Shown here: positions 32,878 through 42,080 of the stretch, one piece after another
Layout of the letters: each line of letters starts with the position of its first letter
Position numbering within the stretch: the first letter of the stretch is position 1
Assembly: GCA_944322325.1 (NCBI GenBank)
Contig: CALUOQ010000017.1
Coordinates: 1 to 50,935 of the forward strand
Length of the DNA stretch: 50,935 bases
Origin: an uncultured Alloprevotella sp.
GTDB lineage: Bacteria > Bacteroidota > Bacteroidia > Bacteroidales > Bacteroidaceae
Reading direction: 5' to 3'
Made by a program: the position numbers and the translations under genes
Notes under the pieces: model-generated
Database searches by the model: none
The model's input: the letters and a program-made list of their open reading frames with translations, nothing else
What the model was told of the DNA's origin: nothing

Positions 32878-35391
32878 ATGAACCTCAAACACATCACAGA
32901 AGCCATAGGCCTTTTCGGGCTGACCCTCTGTATCCCCATCACGGCGCAAACCCATTGCAAGACTGAGAACGGCGAAATGCGAGAGCTATGGGGAAAAGAC
33001 TGTTTCAGCGGCGTATACCCCCATCTGACCACCTACGCCCACGGACGCCGGGACGGCACCTACCGCTACGGCGACGAGTGCGGCATCGGCGCCCTTGCCG
33101 TGTGGAGAGACAAGCTCTACATGGTCAACTACGCCGCACACCGTCCGCAAGGTAGCGAACACAAACTCTACATCATCGACAAGGACCGCCGGATGACAGT
33201 CTTTCCGGGCAGCGTAGGCGGTACGCCCGCGGCCCGTATGATTCATGCCGAATCAGAGCAGTTGCTCATCGGGCACTATCTGATAGACAAACAAGGTAAG
33301 ATAAGGACCATTTCGCCTTCCGTCATGCCCGGCCGTATCACCGCCATCGCCCGCCACCTGAAAGACCCCGCCCATCTCGTCTACTACTACGATATGGAGG
33401 GAATGCTCTACGAGGCTAACGTGTACACGCTTGAAGTGAAAAAGCTCTACCACAATCCGCTGCCCGGATGGCACGGTAAGGGCGGCTATACCGCCCAAGG
33501 CCGACTCGTACTGAGCAACAACGGCGAAGCAGCCGAAGACAGCAAGTTGTGGCAGGTGGACAAGACGGACGTCAACGGACCGGAATGCTGCGGCGTACTG
33601 GCCGAATTCGACGGGGACAAGTTCCGCATCGTTGAACGCCGGCAATTCACCGACGTCACCACCCGCCACGGCATACGGGCCGTCCCCAACGACCAGTCGC
33701 CCCTATGGACCATGGGATGGGACAAGCGTGCCGTCCGCCTGAAAGTGATGGAAAACGGTCGATGGACTACCTTCCTACTACCCAAAGCAACCTACAACAA
33801 TGATCCCGCCCACGGCTGGTTTACCGAGTGGCCTCGCATCCGCGAAATCGGAAACGGAAAAATCATGATGGATATGCACGGCATGTTTTTCAACCTACCC
33901 GCCGATTTTTCCTCCACCCAGACGGCAGGAATCCGCCCCATTGCGTCACACTTGCGCTATATACCGGATTTCTGTTCGTGGGACGGACAAATCGTAATGG
34001 CCACCGACGAAACCAGCATACAGGGAAATCCGCTCGCCGGACAGCCACAGTCCAACCTATGGTTCGGCACACTCGACGACATCGGCACTTGGGGACCTGC
34101 CACCGGCTACGGCGCCATCTGGCTGGAAGACGACGTCAGAAGCGGAATGACCAGCGACCCGTATCTCTTTGCCGGCTTCGATCGCCGCATGGCCCACGTC
34201 GTCAACCACAGGCGGACGCCCGTTTCGCTCACCGTGCAAATCGACAAGAAAGGCAACGGACAGTGGACCGACTACCGCACCCTCCGTCTGAAAGGCAACG
34301 AATACCTTCCCCTCATCTTCCCCAAGGACCTTCAGGGGGAATGGATACGCCTGAGGGCCAGCGGCAGCGGCAACGTGTCATTCGTCCTTCACTACACCGC
34401 CGCTCCCAGAATGCCGGACAAAAGCCGCGACGACCTCTTCGCGGCCCTGGCCGACGCCGACAGTCACGGCCCCGTTCTGCGGGGAAAGCTCTTCGCCAAT
34501 CGGGCGAATCTGAACCTGACGTACCTTGCCTCCGTCGAAACCGCCGGACAGCGCACCGCCGTCACGCCGTTTGAGTTCGACAAATTCCGGTTGCGGTTCA
34601 CCCCCGGACTCACCGACTCCCTCGCCCTACGTGCCCTCGGAACCAAGGTACACTACGCCGACCACATGCAGTTCGACGCCCAAACTGTCGATCCGGAGCA
34701 AATGAAAAAACTCTGGGACACCGACGAGGCCTCCGTCATCCTCCACACGTCCAAGGGTCGCTTACGCCTGCCACGAGGGAACCGCGCCTTCGACAACTAC
34801 AAGAACACCCGCTGCATACGTGAAGTCGAATCCGAACGCGAACTGGCTCACATTCATGGCACGTTCTACGAACTTCCCCTCGAACAAGTAGGTTGCGAAC
34901 CCCGCTTCACCATGATGCGCCCCGTGGCCTCCCACAGTAAACTCATTGACGACTTTGCGTCATGGAATGGCTTACTCGTGATGACCGGCATCAGTCGCGA
35001 TGCTGGGAAGTCCGCCCACGTCTACCACGACAAGAGCCACACGGCCGCCGTCTGGTTAGGAGCCATCGACGACCTCTGGCAGCTGGGAAAACCTGTCGGC
35101 ATCGGCGGTCCCTGGATGCACACCCCCGTCAAGCAAGACCAGCTCAGCGACCCCTATCTGATGACGGGCTACGACCGGAAAACGCTCACCTTGTCCGCGG
35201 ACAAAGCGACCACAGTCTGCTTGTGGGTCACCGTATCCCACTACCTCGACGACAAGCTCCTCTATAAAAAGTTCCAGCTTCAGCCGAACAAACCCCTGAC
35301 CTACACTTTCCCCGAGGGATTCAGCGCACATTGGGTTTACCTTTCGGCCGACTGCGACTGCCACGCCACGGCCCAGTTCGTCTATGAATAA
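32878..35391 (+). CDS. Exported protein of unknown function with an internal duplication (837 aa)
   Basis: Not recognised. It has a signal peptide (1-22, ending PITAQ) and then a beta-rich, Trp/Gly/Asp-rich sequence suggestive of a beta-propeller. Two long segments resemble each other: about residues 330-507 (HGMFFNLP, RPIASHLRYIPDFCSWDG, SDPYLFAGFDRR) and about 660-837 (HGTFYELP, RPVASHSKLIDDFASWNG, SDPYLMTGYDRK), each running from a propeller-like strand pattern into a beta-sandwich end. Start alternatives are 32848 or 32878; the second gives the signal peptide. It is 3 bp from the GH29 gene, so both are certainly co-expressed, which points to a glycan-binding or glycan-cleaving role (inference). 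Confidence 0.85.
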   Translation: MNLKHITEAIGLFGLTLCIPITAQTHCKTENGEMRELWGKDCFSGVYPHLTTYAHGRRDGTYRYGDECGIGALAVWRDKLYMVNYAAHRPQGSEHKLYIIDKDRRMTVFPGSVGGTPAARMIHAESEQLLIGHYLIDKQGKIRTISPSVMPGRITAIARHLKDPAHLVYYYDMEGMLYEANVYTLEVKKLYHNPLPGWHGKGGYTAQGRLVLSNNGEAAEDSKLWQVDKTDVNGPECCGVLAEFDGDKFRIVERRQFTDVTTRHGIRAVPNDQSPLWTMGWDKRAVRLKVMENGRWTTFLLPKATYNNDPAHGWFTEWPRIREIGNGKIMMDMHGMFFNLPADFSSTQTAGIRPIASHLRYIPDFCSWDGQIVMATDETSIQGNPLAGQPQSNLWFGTLDDIGTWGPATGYGAIWLEDDVRSGMTSDPYLFAGFDRRMAHVVNHRRTPVSLTVQIDKKGNGQWTDYRTLRLKGNEYLPLIFPKDLQGEWIRLRASGSGNVSFVLHYTAAPRMPDKSRDDLFAALADADSHGPVLRGKLFANRANLNLTYLASVETAGQRTAVTPFEFDKFRLRFTPGLTDSLALRALGTKVHYADHMQFDAQTVDPEQMKKLWDTDEASVILHTSKGRLRLPRGNRAFDNYKNTRCIREVESERELAHIHGTFYELPLEQVGCEPRFTMMRPVASHSKLIDDFASWNGLLVMTGISRDAGKSAHVYHDKSHTAAVWLGAIDDLWQLGKPVGIGGPWMHTPVKQDQLSDPYLMTGYDRKTLTLSADKATTVCLWVTVSHYLDDKLLYKKFQLQPNKPLTYTFPEGFSAHWVYLSADCDCHATAQFVYE

Positions 35392-35394
35392 CTT

Positions 35395-37656
35395 ATGCAC
35401 AAAATTATGACATACACCCCTTACCGCAAACTGCGCCCCCTTATTGGGGCAACTGCGGCCTTGCTGCTGGCCGGCTGCGCCACCAGCGACCGGCTGCCTT
35501 ACCAGTCCACATTCCGCATCGAGCCGGGCGACGACTCCCTCGCCGTCGTCCGCAAGGCCGCCCACACCGTACCGTCGGCCAACCAGCTGGCCGCGCTCGA
35601 ACGGGAGTTCATCGCTTTTGTCCACTTCGGTCCCAACACGTTCACCCGCAAGGAGTGGGGCAACGGCATGGAGGATCCGCGCGTTTTCGACCTGCGTTCG
35701 CTCGACACCGACCAGTGGTGCGAGACCATGAAGGCTGCGGGCATGAAAATGGTCATTATCACCGCCAAGCACCACGACGGCTTCGTCCTCTGGCAGAGCC
35801 GCTACACAACGCACGGCATCATGTCCAGCCCCTACGAGGGCGGCAAGGGCGACATCGTCAAGGAACTCTCGCGTTCCTGCCAGAAGTACGGACTGAAGCT
35901 GGGCATCTACCTGTCGCCCGCCGACCTCTACCAGATTGAGTCGCCCCAAGGTCTTTACGGCAACCTCAGCCAGAAGACGCGCCGCGTCATTCCCCGCGAG
36001 GTGCCGGGCCGACCCTTTGCCAACCAGACCAAGTTCGAGTTTGTCGTCGACGACTACAATGAATACTACCTCAACCAGCTTTTCGAGCTCCTCACCGAGT
36101 ATGGCCCCATCCACGAAGTCTGGCTCGACGGCGCCCACCCCAAACGCAAGGGCGGGCAGACCTACGACTACCAGGCCTGGAAAAAACTCATCCACACCCT
36201 CGCTCCGGAAGCCGTCGTCTTCGGCCGTGAGGACATCCGCTGGTGCGGCAACGAAGCCGGCGGCACACGTGACGTCGAGCGCAACGTCGTCGCTTACCCG
36301 GCCGACCCCGACACGATGAACCACTTTGCCGACATGACAGACTACGACCTCAGCTCCATCGGCAAGCTCCGCCAGGCCCCATACATCCACTACCAGCCGG
36401 CCGAAACCAATACGTCCATCCGCGAAGGCTGGTTCTATCGCGACGACACCGGGCAGCAGGTACGCAGCGCCGACGACGTGTTCGACATCTACGAACGGGC
36501 GGTGGGCGGCAACTCCATTTTCCTGCTCAACATCCCGCCCAATCGCGAGGGGCGCTTCTCGCCGGCCGACGTCGAGTCACTCCGCGAGGCAGGACGACGC
36601 ATCCGCGAAACCTACGGCACCGACCTGCTGGACGGTGCCAGCGGTCCCAAAGCGCTGCTCGACGACAAGGCCGACACCTACGTCACCCTGAAAGGTAAGC
36701 GCCGCACCCTGACGATTTCCACCCCCGAACCCATCACGCTCAACCGCCTCACGCTCCAAGAGGCCATCGCCCAGCGCGGCGAGCGCATCGACTCGATGGC
36801 CGTGGATGCCTGGATCGACGGACGGTGGCAGACCATCGCCGCCACAGTCAACGTCGGCTACAAACGCATCCTGCGCTTCCCTGACGTGACGACGGACCGC
36901 CTGCGCCTGCGACTGCTCCGCTCACGCCTCGACCCGGCCCTCAGCCACGTCTCGGCCCACTACTACCGGCCGCGCCCGCCGCGCCTCGTTGTCCGCCAGG
37001 ACCACGAAGGCCGCGTGCATATCGCCCCGATGCCGCAGAGCCTCCGCTGGAATCCCAACGGGCAGGACGCTGTGGCCAACCTCAACGCCGGTTACCAGAT
37101 TCGCTACACCACAGACGGAAGCGAGCCGACCGCGTCCTCGCCCCTCTACGACAAACCGCTCGCCCTCAGCCACGGCACGCTGAAAGCCGCCGCCTTCCTG
37201 TCCGGACAGGTCGGTCCCACCGCGCAGGAGCGCATCGGTCTGCCCAAACAAGCCTGGCGTCTGGTCCAGGCCAGCGGTGAAGCGGACAAACACCCCGCCA
37301 CGGCCGCCTTCGACGCCGACGCCACCACCTACTGGCAGGCCACGGCGGGCGACAAGGGGACCCTCACGCTCGATCTGGGGCGCAACTGCGCCGTAGAGGG
37401 CTTCGCGTACCAGCCCCCCGTAGGGCTCGGCAAGGGCCTGATGGCCGCCGGCGAACTGCTCGTCAGCCTCGACGGCAAGGAGTGGACCTCTGCGGGCACC
37501 TTCGAGTTCGGCAATCTGGTCAACGACCCCTCCAAGCGCTACCACCTCCTGTCCCGCCCCGTCGAGGCGCGCTACGTCAGGTTCCGGGCCACCGCACTGG
37601 CCCCCGCCGACAGCAACGCCGCAACCGTGGCCGAGCTCGACGTGTTCGGACGCTAA
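35395..37656 (+). CDS. GH29 alpha-L-fucosidase lipoprotein
   Basis: Releases L-fucose from glycans at the cell surface or in the periplasm. The 753-aa protein has lipobox LLAGC (C28), then the GH29 barrel (about 55-400): VHFGPNTFTRKEWGNG, ITAKHHDGFVLW, the nucleophile Asp in EVWLDGAHP and FLLNIPPNREG. After it come a chitobiase-type C-terminal domain (IRYTTDGSEPTASSPLY) and an F5/8 type C (discoidin-like) domain at the end. Full length. It lies 3 bp after the unknown 837-aa gene and ends in a strong terminator. The fucose operon starts 2.6 kb away, fitting a release-import-catabolism chain. Confidence 0.93.
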   Translation: MHKIMTYTPYRKLRPLIGATAALLLAGCATSDRLPYQSTFRIEPGDDSLAVVRKAAHTVPSANQLAALEREFIAFVHFGPNTFTRKEWGNGMEDPRVFDLRSLDTDQWCETMKAAGMKMVIITAKHHDGFVLWQSRYTTHGIMSSPYEGGKGDIVKELSRSCQKYGLKLGIYLSPADLYQIESPQGLYGNLSQKTRRVIPREVPGRPFANQTKFEFVVDDYNEYYLNQLFELLTEYGPIHEVWLDGAHPKRKGGQTYDYQAWKKLIHTLAPEAVVFGREDIRWCGNEAGGTRDVERNVVAYPADPDTMNHFADMTDYDLSSIGKLRQAPYIHYQPAETNTSIREGWFYRDDTGQQVRSADDVFDIYERAVGGNSIFLLNIPPNREGRFSPADVESLREAGRRIRETYGTDLLDGASGPKALLDDKADTYVTLKGKRRTLTISTPEPITLNRLTLQEAIAQRGERIDSMAVDAWIDGRWQTIAATVNVGYKRILRFPDVTTDRLRLRLLRSRLDPALSHVSAHYYRPRPPRLVVRQDHEGRVHIAPMPQSLRWNPNGQDAVANLNAGYQIRYTTDGSEPTASSPLYDKPLALSHGTLKAAAFLSGQVGPTAQERIGLPKQAWRLVQASGEADKHPATAAFDADATTYWQATAGDKGTLTLDLGRNCAVEGFAYQPPVGLGKGLMAAGELLVSLDGKEWTSAGTFEFGNLVNDPSKRYHLLSRPVEARYVRFRATALAPADSNAATVAELDVFGR

Positions 37657-37686
37657 TCCGGTACGCCCTGCCGTACCCCATAAACA

Positions 37687-37735
37687 AGTCGAACCGCCGC
37701 GTGAGAATGACTCCGCGGCGGTTCGACTCTTTTTC
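37687..37735. terminator. Strong bidirectional terminator between GH29 and GH43-like genes
   Basis: 15-bp perfect arms 37687-37701 and 37714-37728 around a 12-nt loop, with a CTTTTT tail on the plus strand and a T-rich side on the minus strand. It separates convergent genes. Confidence 0.9.
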
Positions 37736-37756
37736 TACCTGTCCGGAAAATCGGAC

Positions 37757-38953
37757 TCAACGCCCGGAAAAATCGTCGAGCGACCAACTCTCGCGCCACT
37801 CGACGACCGGCACGCCGTCCGGGCCGAACGTGATGGGCAACCAGACGTAGCGCGCATCGCTGGGGTGCTCCGGCCGCCACCGGTCGGCCATGAAGATAAA
37901 CAGGTCGTCGCGTCCCTCGACCGGCAGTACGTACGTGCTCTGCGCGCCGAACGTCTTCTTGGCGTTCGGCCCTACGCAGGGACTCGGGTGCTGCGTCCAA
38001 GGTCCCCAGATGCTCGGCGCCGAAAACATGCGCGCTTCGTTGGGCGCCCAGCCCGTACAGCCCGACGTGATCATCCAGTACGTGTCGCCACGCCGGAACA
38101 CGGCCGGAGCCTCGTTCTGCCCGCCCGGTGCCACGCGCACGTAGCGCCCCGAATGACTCAGGTAGTCGTCGGACAGTTCGGCAATGTGCAACGTCAGGTT
38201 CTCCTCGGAGGCGAAGATGTGGTAGGCCCGCCCGTCGGTGTCGACGAAGAGCTGCATGTCGCGGGCCATCTGGCCGCCCGCCCGGTCGCGCTTCACGAAA
38301 AGGCCCTCGGCGACGGCCTTGCGCCAACCCGGCGTCCACCACTTCGCGTAGTGCGCGGCCTGCAACGTATCCATGCGGGCAGCGTCCTCAGCCGTCCAGC
38401 CCGTCGGCAGGCAGCCGGCGTTGGGCCGCTCCGAACGGAGATAGCGGAACGGCCCCGTCGGACGGTCGGCCACCGCCACGCCCGAACGGGCCGCCGAGTA
38501 GCCCTGGCCTTTCAGCTCCAGGTGAAACCACATGACGAACTTGCCCGTCCGCACGTTGTAAATCACCTTCGGGCGCTCCATGATGCAACCCCGCGCGATG
38601 TCGCTCGTCGGGTCGTCCGTCACGACGGGCAGCACGACGCCCTCATTGCGCCAGTCGGTCAGATTCTTCGACGAGTAGCACGTGATGCCGACCAGCGCGT
38701 TCGACGTCGAGTCGCTCTTGTACTCGCCGTACCAGTAGTACCGGCCCTTATGCCAGAGCACACCACCTCCGTGGGCGTTCACGTGCACGCCGTCGCCGTC
38801 GGGCCACAGGGCACCGTTGCGTATCACTCCGTCGTCGGGCCACAGGGCACCGTTGCGTATCACTCCGTCGCCGGCCCATGCGGGCACAGCCATCAGCAGG
38901 CCCGTCAGCCACAAGGCCGCCATGCGGCCAAGGGCGCTTACTTTTCTGTTCAT
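37757..38953 (-). CDS. GH43-like glycoside hydrolase
   Basis: A 398-aa exported five-bladed propeller enzyme resembling GH43 subfamily 34: GGGVLWHKGRYYWYGEY, MERPKVIYN with the Arg-Pro-Lys motif, and GGQNEAPAVFRRGDTYWM followed by SGCTGWAPNEARM. The signal peptide is about residues 1-27 (ending PAWA). Right after it a 12-residue segment (DGVIRNGALWPD) is present twice in tandem, from a 36-bp duplication (38798-38869). Substrate probably galactosides or arabinosides; not readable. Read leftward from a -7 box (minus strand 39007-39000), with array E upstream, and convergent with GH29. Confidence 0.88.
   Translation of the reverse strand: MNRKVSALGRMAALWLTGLLMAVPAWAGDGVIRNGALWPDDGVIRNGALWPDGDGVHVNAHGGGVLWHKGRYYWYGEYKSDSTSNALVGITCYSSKNLTDWRNEGVVLPVVTDDPTSDIARGCIMERPKVIYNVRTGKFVMWFHLELKGQGYSAARSGVAVADRPTGPFRYLRSERPNAGCLPTGWTAEDAARMDTLQAAHYAKWWTPGWRKAVAEGLFVKRDRAGGQMARDMQLFVDTDGRAYHIFASEENLTLHIAELSDDYLSHSGRYVRVAPGGQNEAPAVFRRGDTYWMITSGCTGWAPNEARMFSAPSIWGPWTQHPSPCVGPNAKKTFGAQSTYVLPVEGRDDLFIFMADRWRPEHPSDARYVWLPITFGPDGVPVVEWRESWSLDDFSGR
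38798..38869. repeat. 36-bp exact tandem duplication in the GH43-like gene
   Basis: Two identical 36-bp copies (38798-38833 and 38834-38869), in frame, adding 12 residues just after the signal peptide. A recent slippage duplication. Confidence 0.9.
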
Positions 38954-38999
38954 TTCTGCTTATCTGCTTTTAGATTCGACTTCCACCGGCAAAGATACG

Positions 39000-39007
39000 A
39001 CAAAGCC
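39000..39007 (-). promoter_or_regulatory. -7 promoter element for the GH43-like gene
   Basis: Minus-strand TATCTTTG, 46 nt before the ATG at 38953. Confidence 0.6.
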
Positions 39008-39081
39008 GGCAACCCATCCCGCCGCGGGACGCAAACTCCGCCCGCCCCGCCCTACAGACGGGGGCAACCTGCGGAAATCCC

Positions 39082-39186
39082 GTCGCAGCGATAGAAAAAA
39101 CAAGTACTACGATAGAAAATCCTAAGACTACGATAGAAATTTCTGGGACTACACTTGTTTTTCCGGGGACTACACTTGTATGTTCC
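39082..39186. repeat. 21-bp intergenic repeat array E (5 units)
   Basis: Units at 39082, 39103, 39124, 39145 and 39166. It starts with the AAAAACAAGT type and ends with two ACTACACTTGT types; AAAAACAAGT (39096-39105) and ACTTGTTTTT (39153-39162) are exact inverted repeats, so the array has inverted ends. It lies between the AraC gene and the GH43-like gene. Confidence 0.92.
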
Positions 39187-39234
39187 ACGTCAGACGGCGG
39201 GTTTTCCTCCGCGACGTGCCGCCCGCGCAGGGCT

Positions 39235-40098
39235 TCAAAGCATCCGGTCGTGGCTGGATTTCCGATAACTCATCGGCGTGAGGCCGGTAATTTTCTTAAA
39301 GATGCGGTTGAAGTAGGTCTGGTCCTCGAATCCCAACTGGTAGGCGATTTCCTTGACGGGCGTCGACTCGGTCAGCAGGCGCAGCTGGGCCCGCTCCACC
39401 CGCTTCTGGTTGATGTAGCTGAGGGGCGTCGCGTTCATCTCGCGCTTGAAGAGGCGAATCAGGTGGTCCTTCGACAGGCAGGACACGGCGGCGAGGGCGG
39501 CCAGGTCGGGCTTGGCCGAAAGGTGGGCGCGGATGTAGGCAAGCACGCGGGTGATACGCTCGTCGGCGACGTACTGCTTGGGACGCGCCTCGCGGAGGAA
39601 GTCGGCCAGAAGGAGGTAGATGAGCCCGCGCGACTCCACGCGGGCGCTGAGCTGGCGCTGCTTGTTCATCAGGATGTGTCGGTTCAGCGAAGGACGGTTG
39701 TCGTAATACAGCGGGTCGGTCTGCGTGAGTTCCATGCCGGGGCAGAGCGCGCAAAGCCGGCGGATGCGGGACAGGACGGCGCCCTGCGCGCGTATTTCGG
39801 CAGGGAGTTCCCAGTCCTCAAGGATGTCGTGGTCCGACTCATTATATATATGGATATAATAATGGCAGAACACCTCGCGACAGATGCAGCTGTGGGGCGT
39901 AAAGGCCGGCACGATGTACAGACAGCCGGGCCGCAGGTCCTGCACCCTGCCGGGCAAGGCCAGCTGGGCGTGCCCCCGCGTCACGTAGTAAATACGGGTG
40001 AATGGGCTGCGAATGTCCTTGTAGTTCCAATTGGCCCGACAGCAGGCCTTCCCGATGTGCAGGACGAGAAAATGCATCTGGTCGATGTCGTAGTTCAT
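39235..40098 (-). CDS. AraC family regulator, likely of the fucose operon
   Basis: A 287-aa regulator with an N-terminal cupin ligand-binding domain (about 1-150; IYYVTRGHAQLALPG, LYIVPAFTPHSC) and two C-terminal AraC helix-turn-helix motifs (about 190-285; LAALAAVSCLSKDHLIRLFKR and VKEIAYQLGFEDQTYFNRIFK). The start at 40098 follows a -7 box at 40131-40124. It is divergent from fucI with 181 bp between the starts; its promoter box is the mirror image of the fucI one, so the regulator most likely controls both and responds to fucose or an intermediate. This is inferred from position; known Bacteroides FucR proteins are of another family. Confidence 0.88.
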   Translation of the reverse strand: MNYDIDQMHFLVLHIGKACCRANWNYKDIRSPFTRIYYVTRGHAQLALPGRVQDLRPGCLYIVPAFTPHSCICREVFCHYYIHIYNESDHDILEDWELPAEIRAQGAVLSRIRRLCALCPGMELTQTDPLYYDNRPSLNRHILMNKQRQLSARVESRGLIYLLLADFLREARPKQYVADERITRVLAYIRAHLSAKPDLAALAAVSCLSKDHLIRLFKREMNATPLSYINQKRVERAQLRLLTESTPVKEIAYQLGFEDQTYFNRIFKKITGLTPMSYRKSSHDRML

Positions 40099-40122
40099 AG
40101 CGACGCTTATCCGTTTGTCACC

Positions 40123-40218
40123 GCAAATATACGCAGCAAGTGCCTTACAATGTCGATATTGTCCTATAATTTGACGGATTAGTACCATCCGCCGCCCGCT
40201 CGGAGTCCGTATATTTGC
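40123..40218. promoter_or_regulatory. Mirror-image divergent promoters of the AraC gene and fucI
   Basis: GCAAATATACG at 40123-40133 and its exact reverse complement CGTATATTTGC at 40208-40218 each contain the -7 box TATATTTG, one for each direction. The 74 bp between them are the probable regulator binding region. Confidence 0.75.
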
Positions 40219-40279
40219 AAGGAGCAGCCGTACACGTGGCTGCCGCAACGAAGCGTTTAACAAACAAAGTTATAGCCTT

Positions 40280-42052
40280 ATGAAAAATTACCCGAAGATA
40301 GGCATTCGTCCGGTCATCGACGGCCGGCAAGGCGGAGTCCGCGAAAGTCTGGAAGAGAAAACAATGAGCCTGGCTAAGGCCGTGGCCGACCTGATTACCT
40401 CGCAAGTGAGGTACGCCGACGGCACACCGGCGCAGTGCGTGATAGCCGACGGCACGATAGGCCGCGTCGGCGAGAGCGCAGCGTGCGCCGAAAAGTTCGA
40501 GCGCGAAGGCGTCGGCGCGACTATCACGGTGACTTCCTGCTGGTGCTACGGCTCCGAAACCATGGACATGAATCCGCATTGGCCTAAGGCCGTGTGGGGC
40601 TTCAACGGGACGGAACGCCCGGGCGCCGTCTATCTGGCTGCCGTGCTGGCGGGACACGCACAGAAGGGGCTGCCCGCATTCGGCATCTACGGCCGCGATG
40701 TGCAGGACATAGACGACAACTCCATCCCGGCCGACGTGAGCGAGAAGATACTGCGCTGGGCGCGTGCCGCCGTCGCCGTGGCACAGATGCGCGGGCAGAG
40801 TTACCTGTCCATCGGCAGCCAGTGCATGGGCATCGCGGGCAGTATCGTCGACCAGAACTTCTTTCAGGAATACCTGGGAATGCGCAACGAAAGCGTGGAC
40901 GAGACGGAAATCCTGCGGCGTATGGACGAAGGCATCTACGACCCCGACGAATACGCCAAGGCCATGGCCTGGACGGAAAAATACTGTAAGGTCAAGGAAG
41001 GCTGGGACAAGAATCGCCCCGAGCGCCAGAAGACGCGTGAGCAGAAGGACGCCGACTGGGAATTCGTGGTCAAGATGACGCTCATCGTGCGCGACCTTAT
41101 GTGCGGCAACCCCCGCCTGCGCGAACTCGGGTTCAAGGAGGAGGCCATCGGACACAACGCCATTGCGGCCGGATTCCAGGGCCAGCGTCAGTGGACCGAC
41201 TGGAAACCCAACGGCGACTTCACGGAGGCCCTGATGTGCAGCACCTTCGACTGGAACGGCGTCCGTAAGGCTTTCGTGCTGGCTACGGAGAACGACTCGT
41301 GCAACGCCGTGGCCATGTTGTTCGGCAACCTGCTGACCGGTTGCGGACAAATGTTCAGCGACGTACGCACCTATTGGAGCCCCGAAGCCGTGAAGCGCGT
41401 CACGGGCAAGGAGCTGACCGGCCTGGCCGCCGGCGGCATGATTCACCTGATTAACTCGGGTGCCACGACGCTGGACGCGACCGGCGAAAGCCTGAACGCG
41501 GAAGGCCAGCCGTGCATGAAGCCGTGTTGGGAAATGACCGAGAAGGACGCCGAAGCCTGCCTGAAAGCCACGAACTGGTTGCCGGCAGACCGCGATTACT
41601 TCCGCGGCGGTGGATTCTCCAGCAACTTCCTGTCGAAAGGCGGAATGCCCGTTACCATGTCGCGCCTGAACCAAATAAAGGGGCTGGGACCTGTACTCCA
41701 GATTGCCGAAGGATGGACGGCCGACGTCGACCCCGAAATTTTCGATGTGCTCAACAAACGCACCGACCCCACGTGGCCCACGACATGGTTCGTGCCCCGT
41801 CTGTGCGACAAGCCCGCATTCCGCGACGTTTACTCCGTCATGAACAACTGGGGAGCCAACCACGGCGCCATTAGCTACGGACACATCGGCGCCGACCTCA
41901 TCACGCTGGCCTCCATGCTGCGCATCCCCGTATGTATGCACAATGTCGACGAGGACAAGATTTTCCGTCCCGCGGCCTGGAACGCGTTCGGCATGGACAA
42001 GGAGGGCGCCGACTTCCGCGCCTGCAAGAACTACGGGCCTATCTATAAATAA
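40280..42052 (+). CDS. fucI: L-fucose isomerase
   Basis: Converts L-fucose to L-fuculose in the cytoplasm (Mn2+-dependent hexamer in the family). The 590-aa length and the start [23 protein letters not shown] are characteristic; [28 protein letters not shown] and the C-terminal [19 protein letters not shown] are conserved blocks. First gene of fucI-fucO-fucA-kinase, 28 bp before fucO, driven by the -7 box at 40210-40217. Confidence 0.97.
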   Translation: MKNYPKIGIRPVIDGRQGGVRESLEEKTMSLAKAVADLITSQVRYADGTPAQCVIADGTIGRVGESAACAEKFEREGVGATITVTSCWCYGSETMDMNPHWPKAVWGFNGTERPGAVYLAAVLAGHAQKGLPAFGIYGRDVQDIDDNSIPADVSEKILRWARAAVAVAQMRGQSYLSIGSQCMGIAGSIVDQNFFQEYLGMRNESVDETEILRRMDEGIYDPDEYAKAMAWTEKYCKVKEGWDKNRPERQKTREQKDADWEFVVKMTLIVRDLMCGNPRLRELGFKEEAIGHNAIAAGFQGQRQWTDWKPNGDFTEALMCSTFDWNGVRKAFVLATENDSCNAVAMLFGNLLTGCGQMFSDVRTYWSPEAVKRVTGKELTGLAAGGMIHLINSGATTLDATGESLNAEGQPCMKPCWEMTEKDAEACLKATNWLPADRDYFRGGGFSSNFLSKGGMPVTMSRLNQIKGLGPVLQIAEGWTADVDPEIFDVLNKRTDPTWPTTWFVPRLCDKPAFRDVYSVMNNWGANHGAISYGHIGADLITLASMLRIPVCMHNVDEDKIFRPAAWNAFGMDKEGADFRACKNYGPIYK

Positions 42053-42080
42053 TCCGTAAACCCTGAAAAGCAGAACGAAT

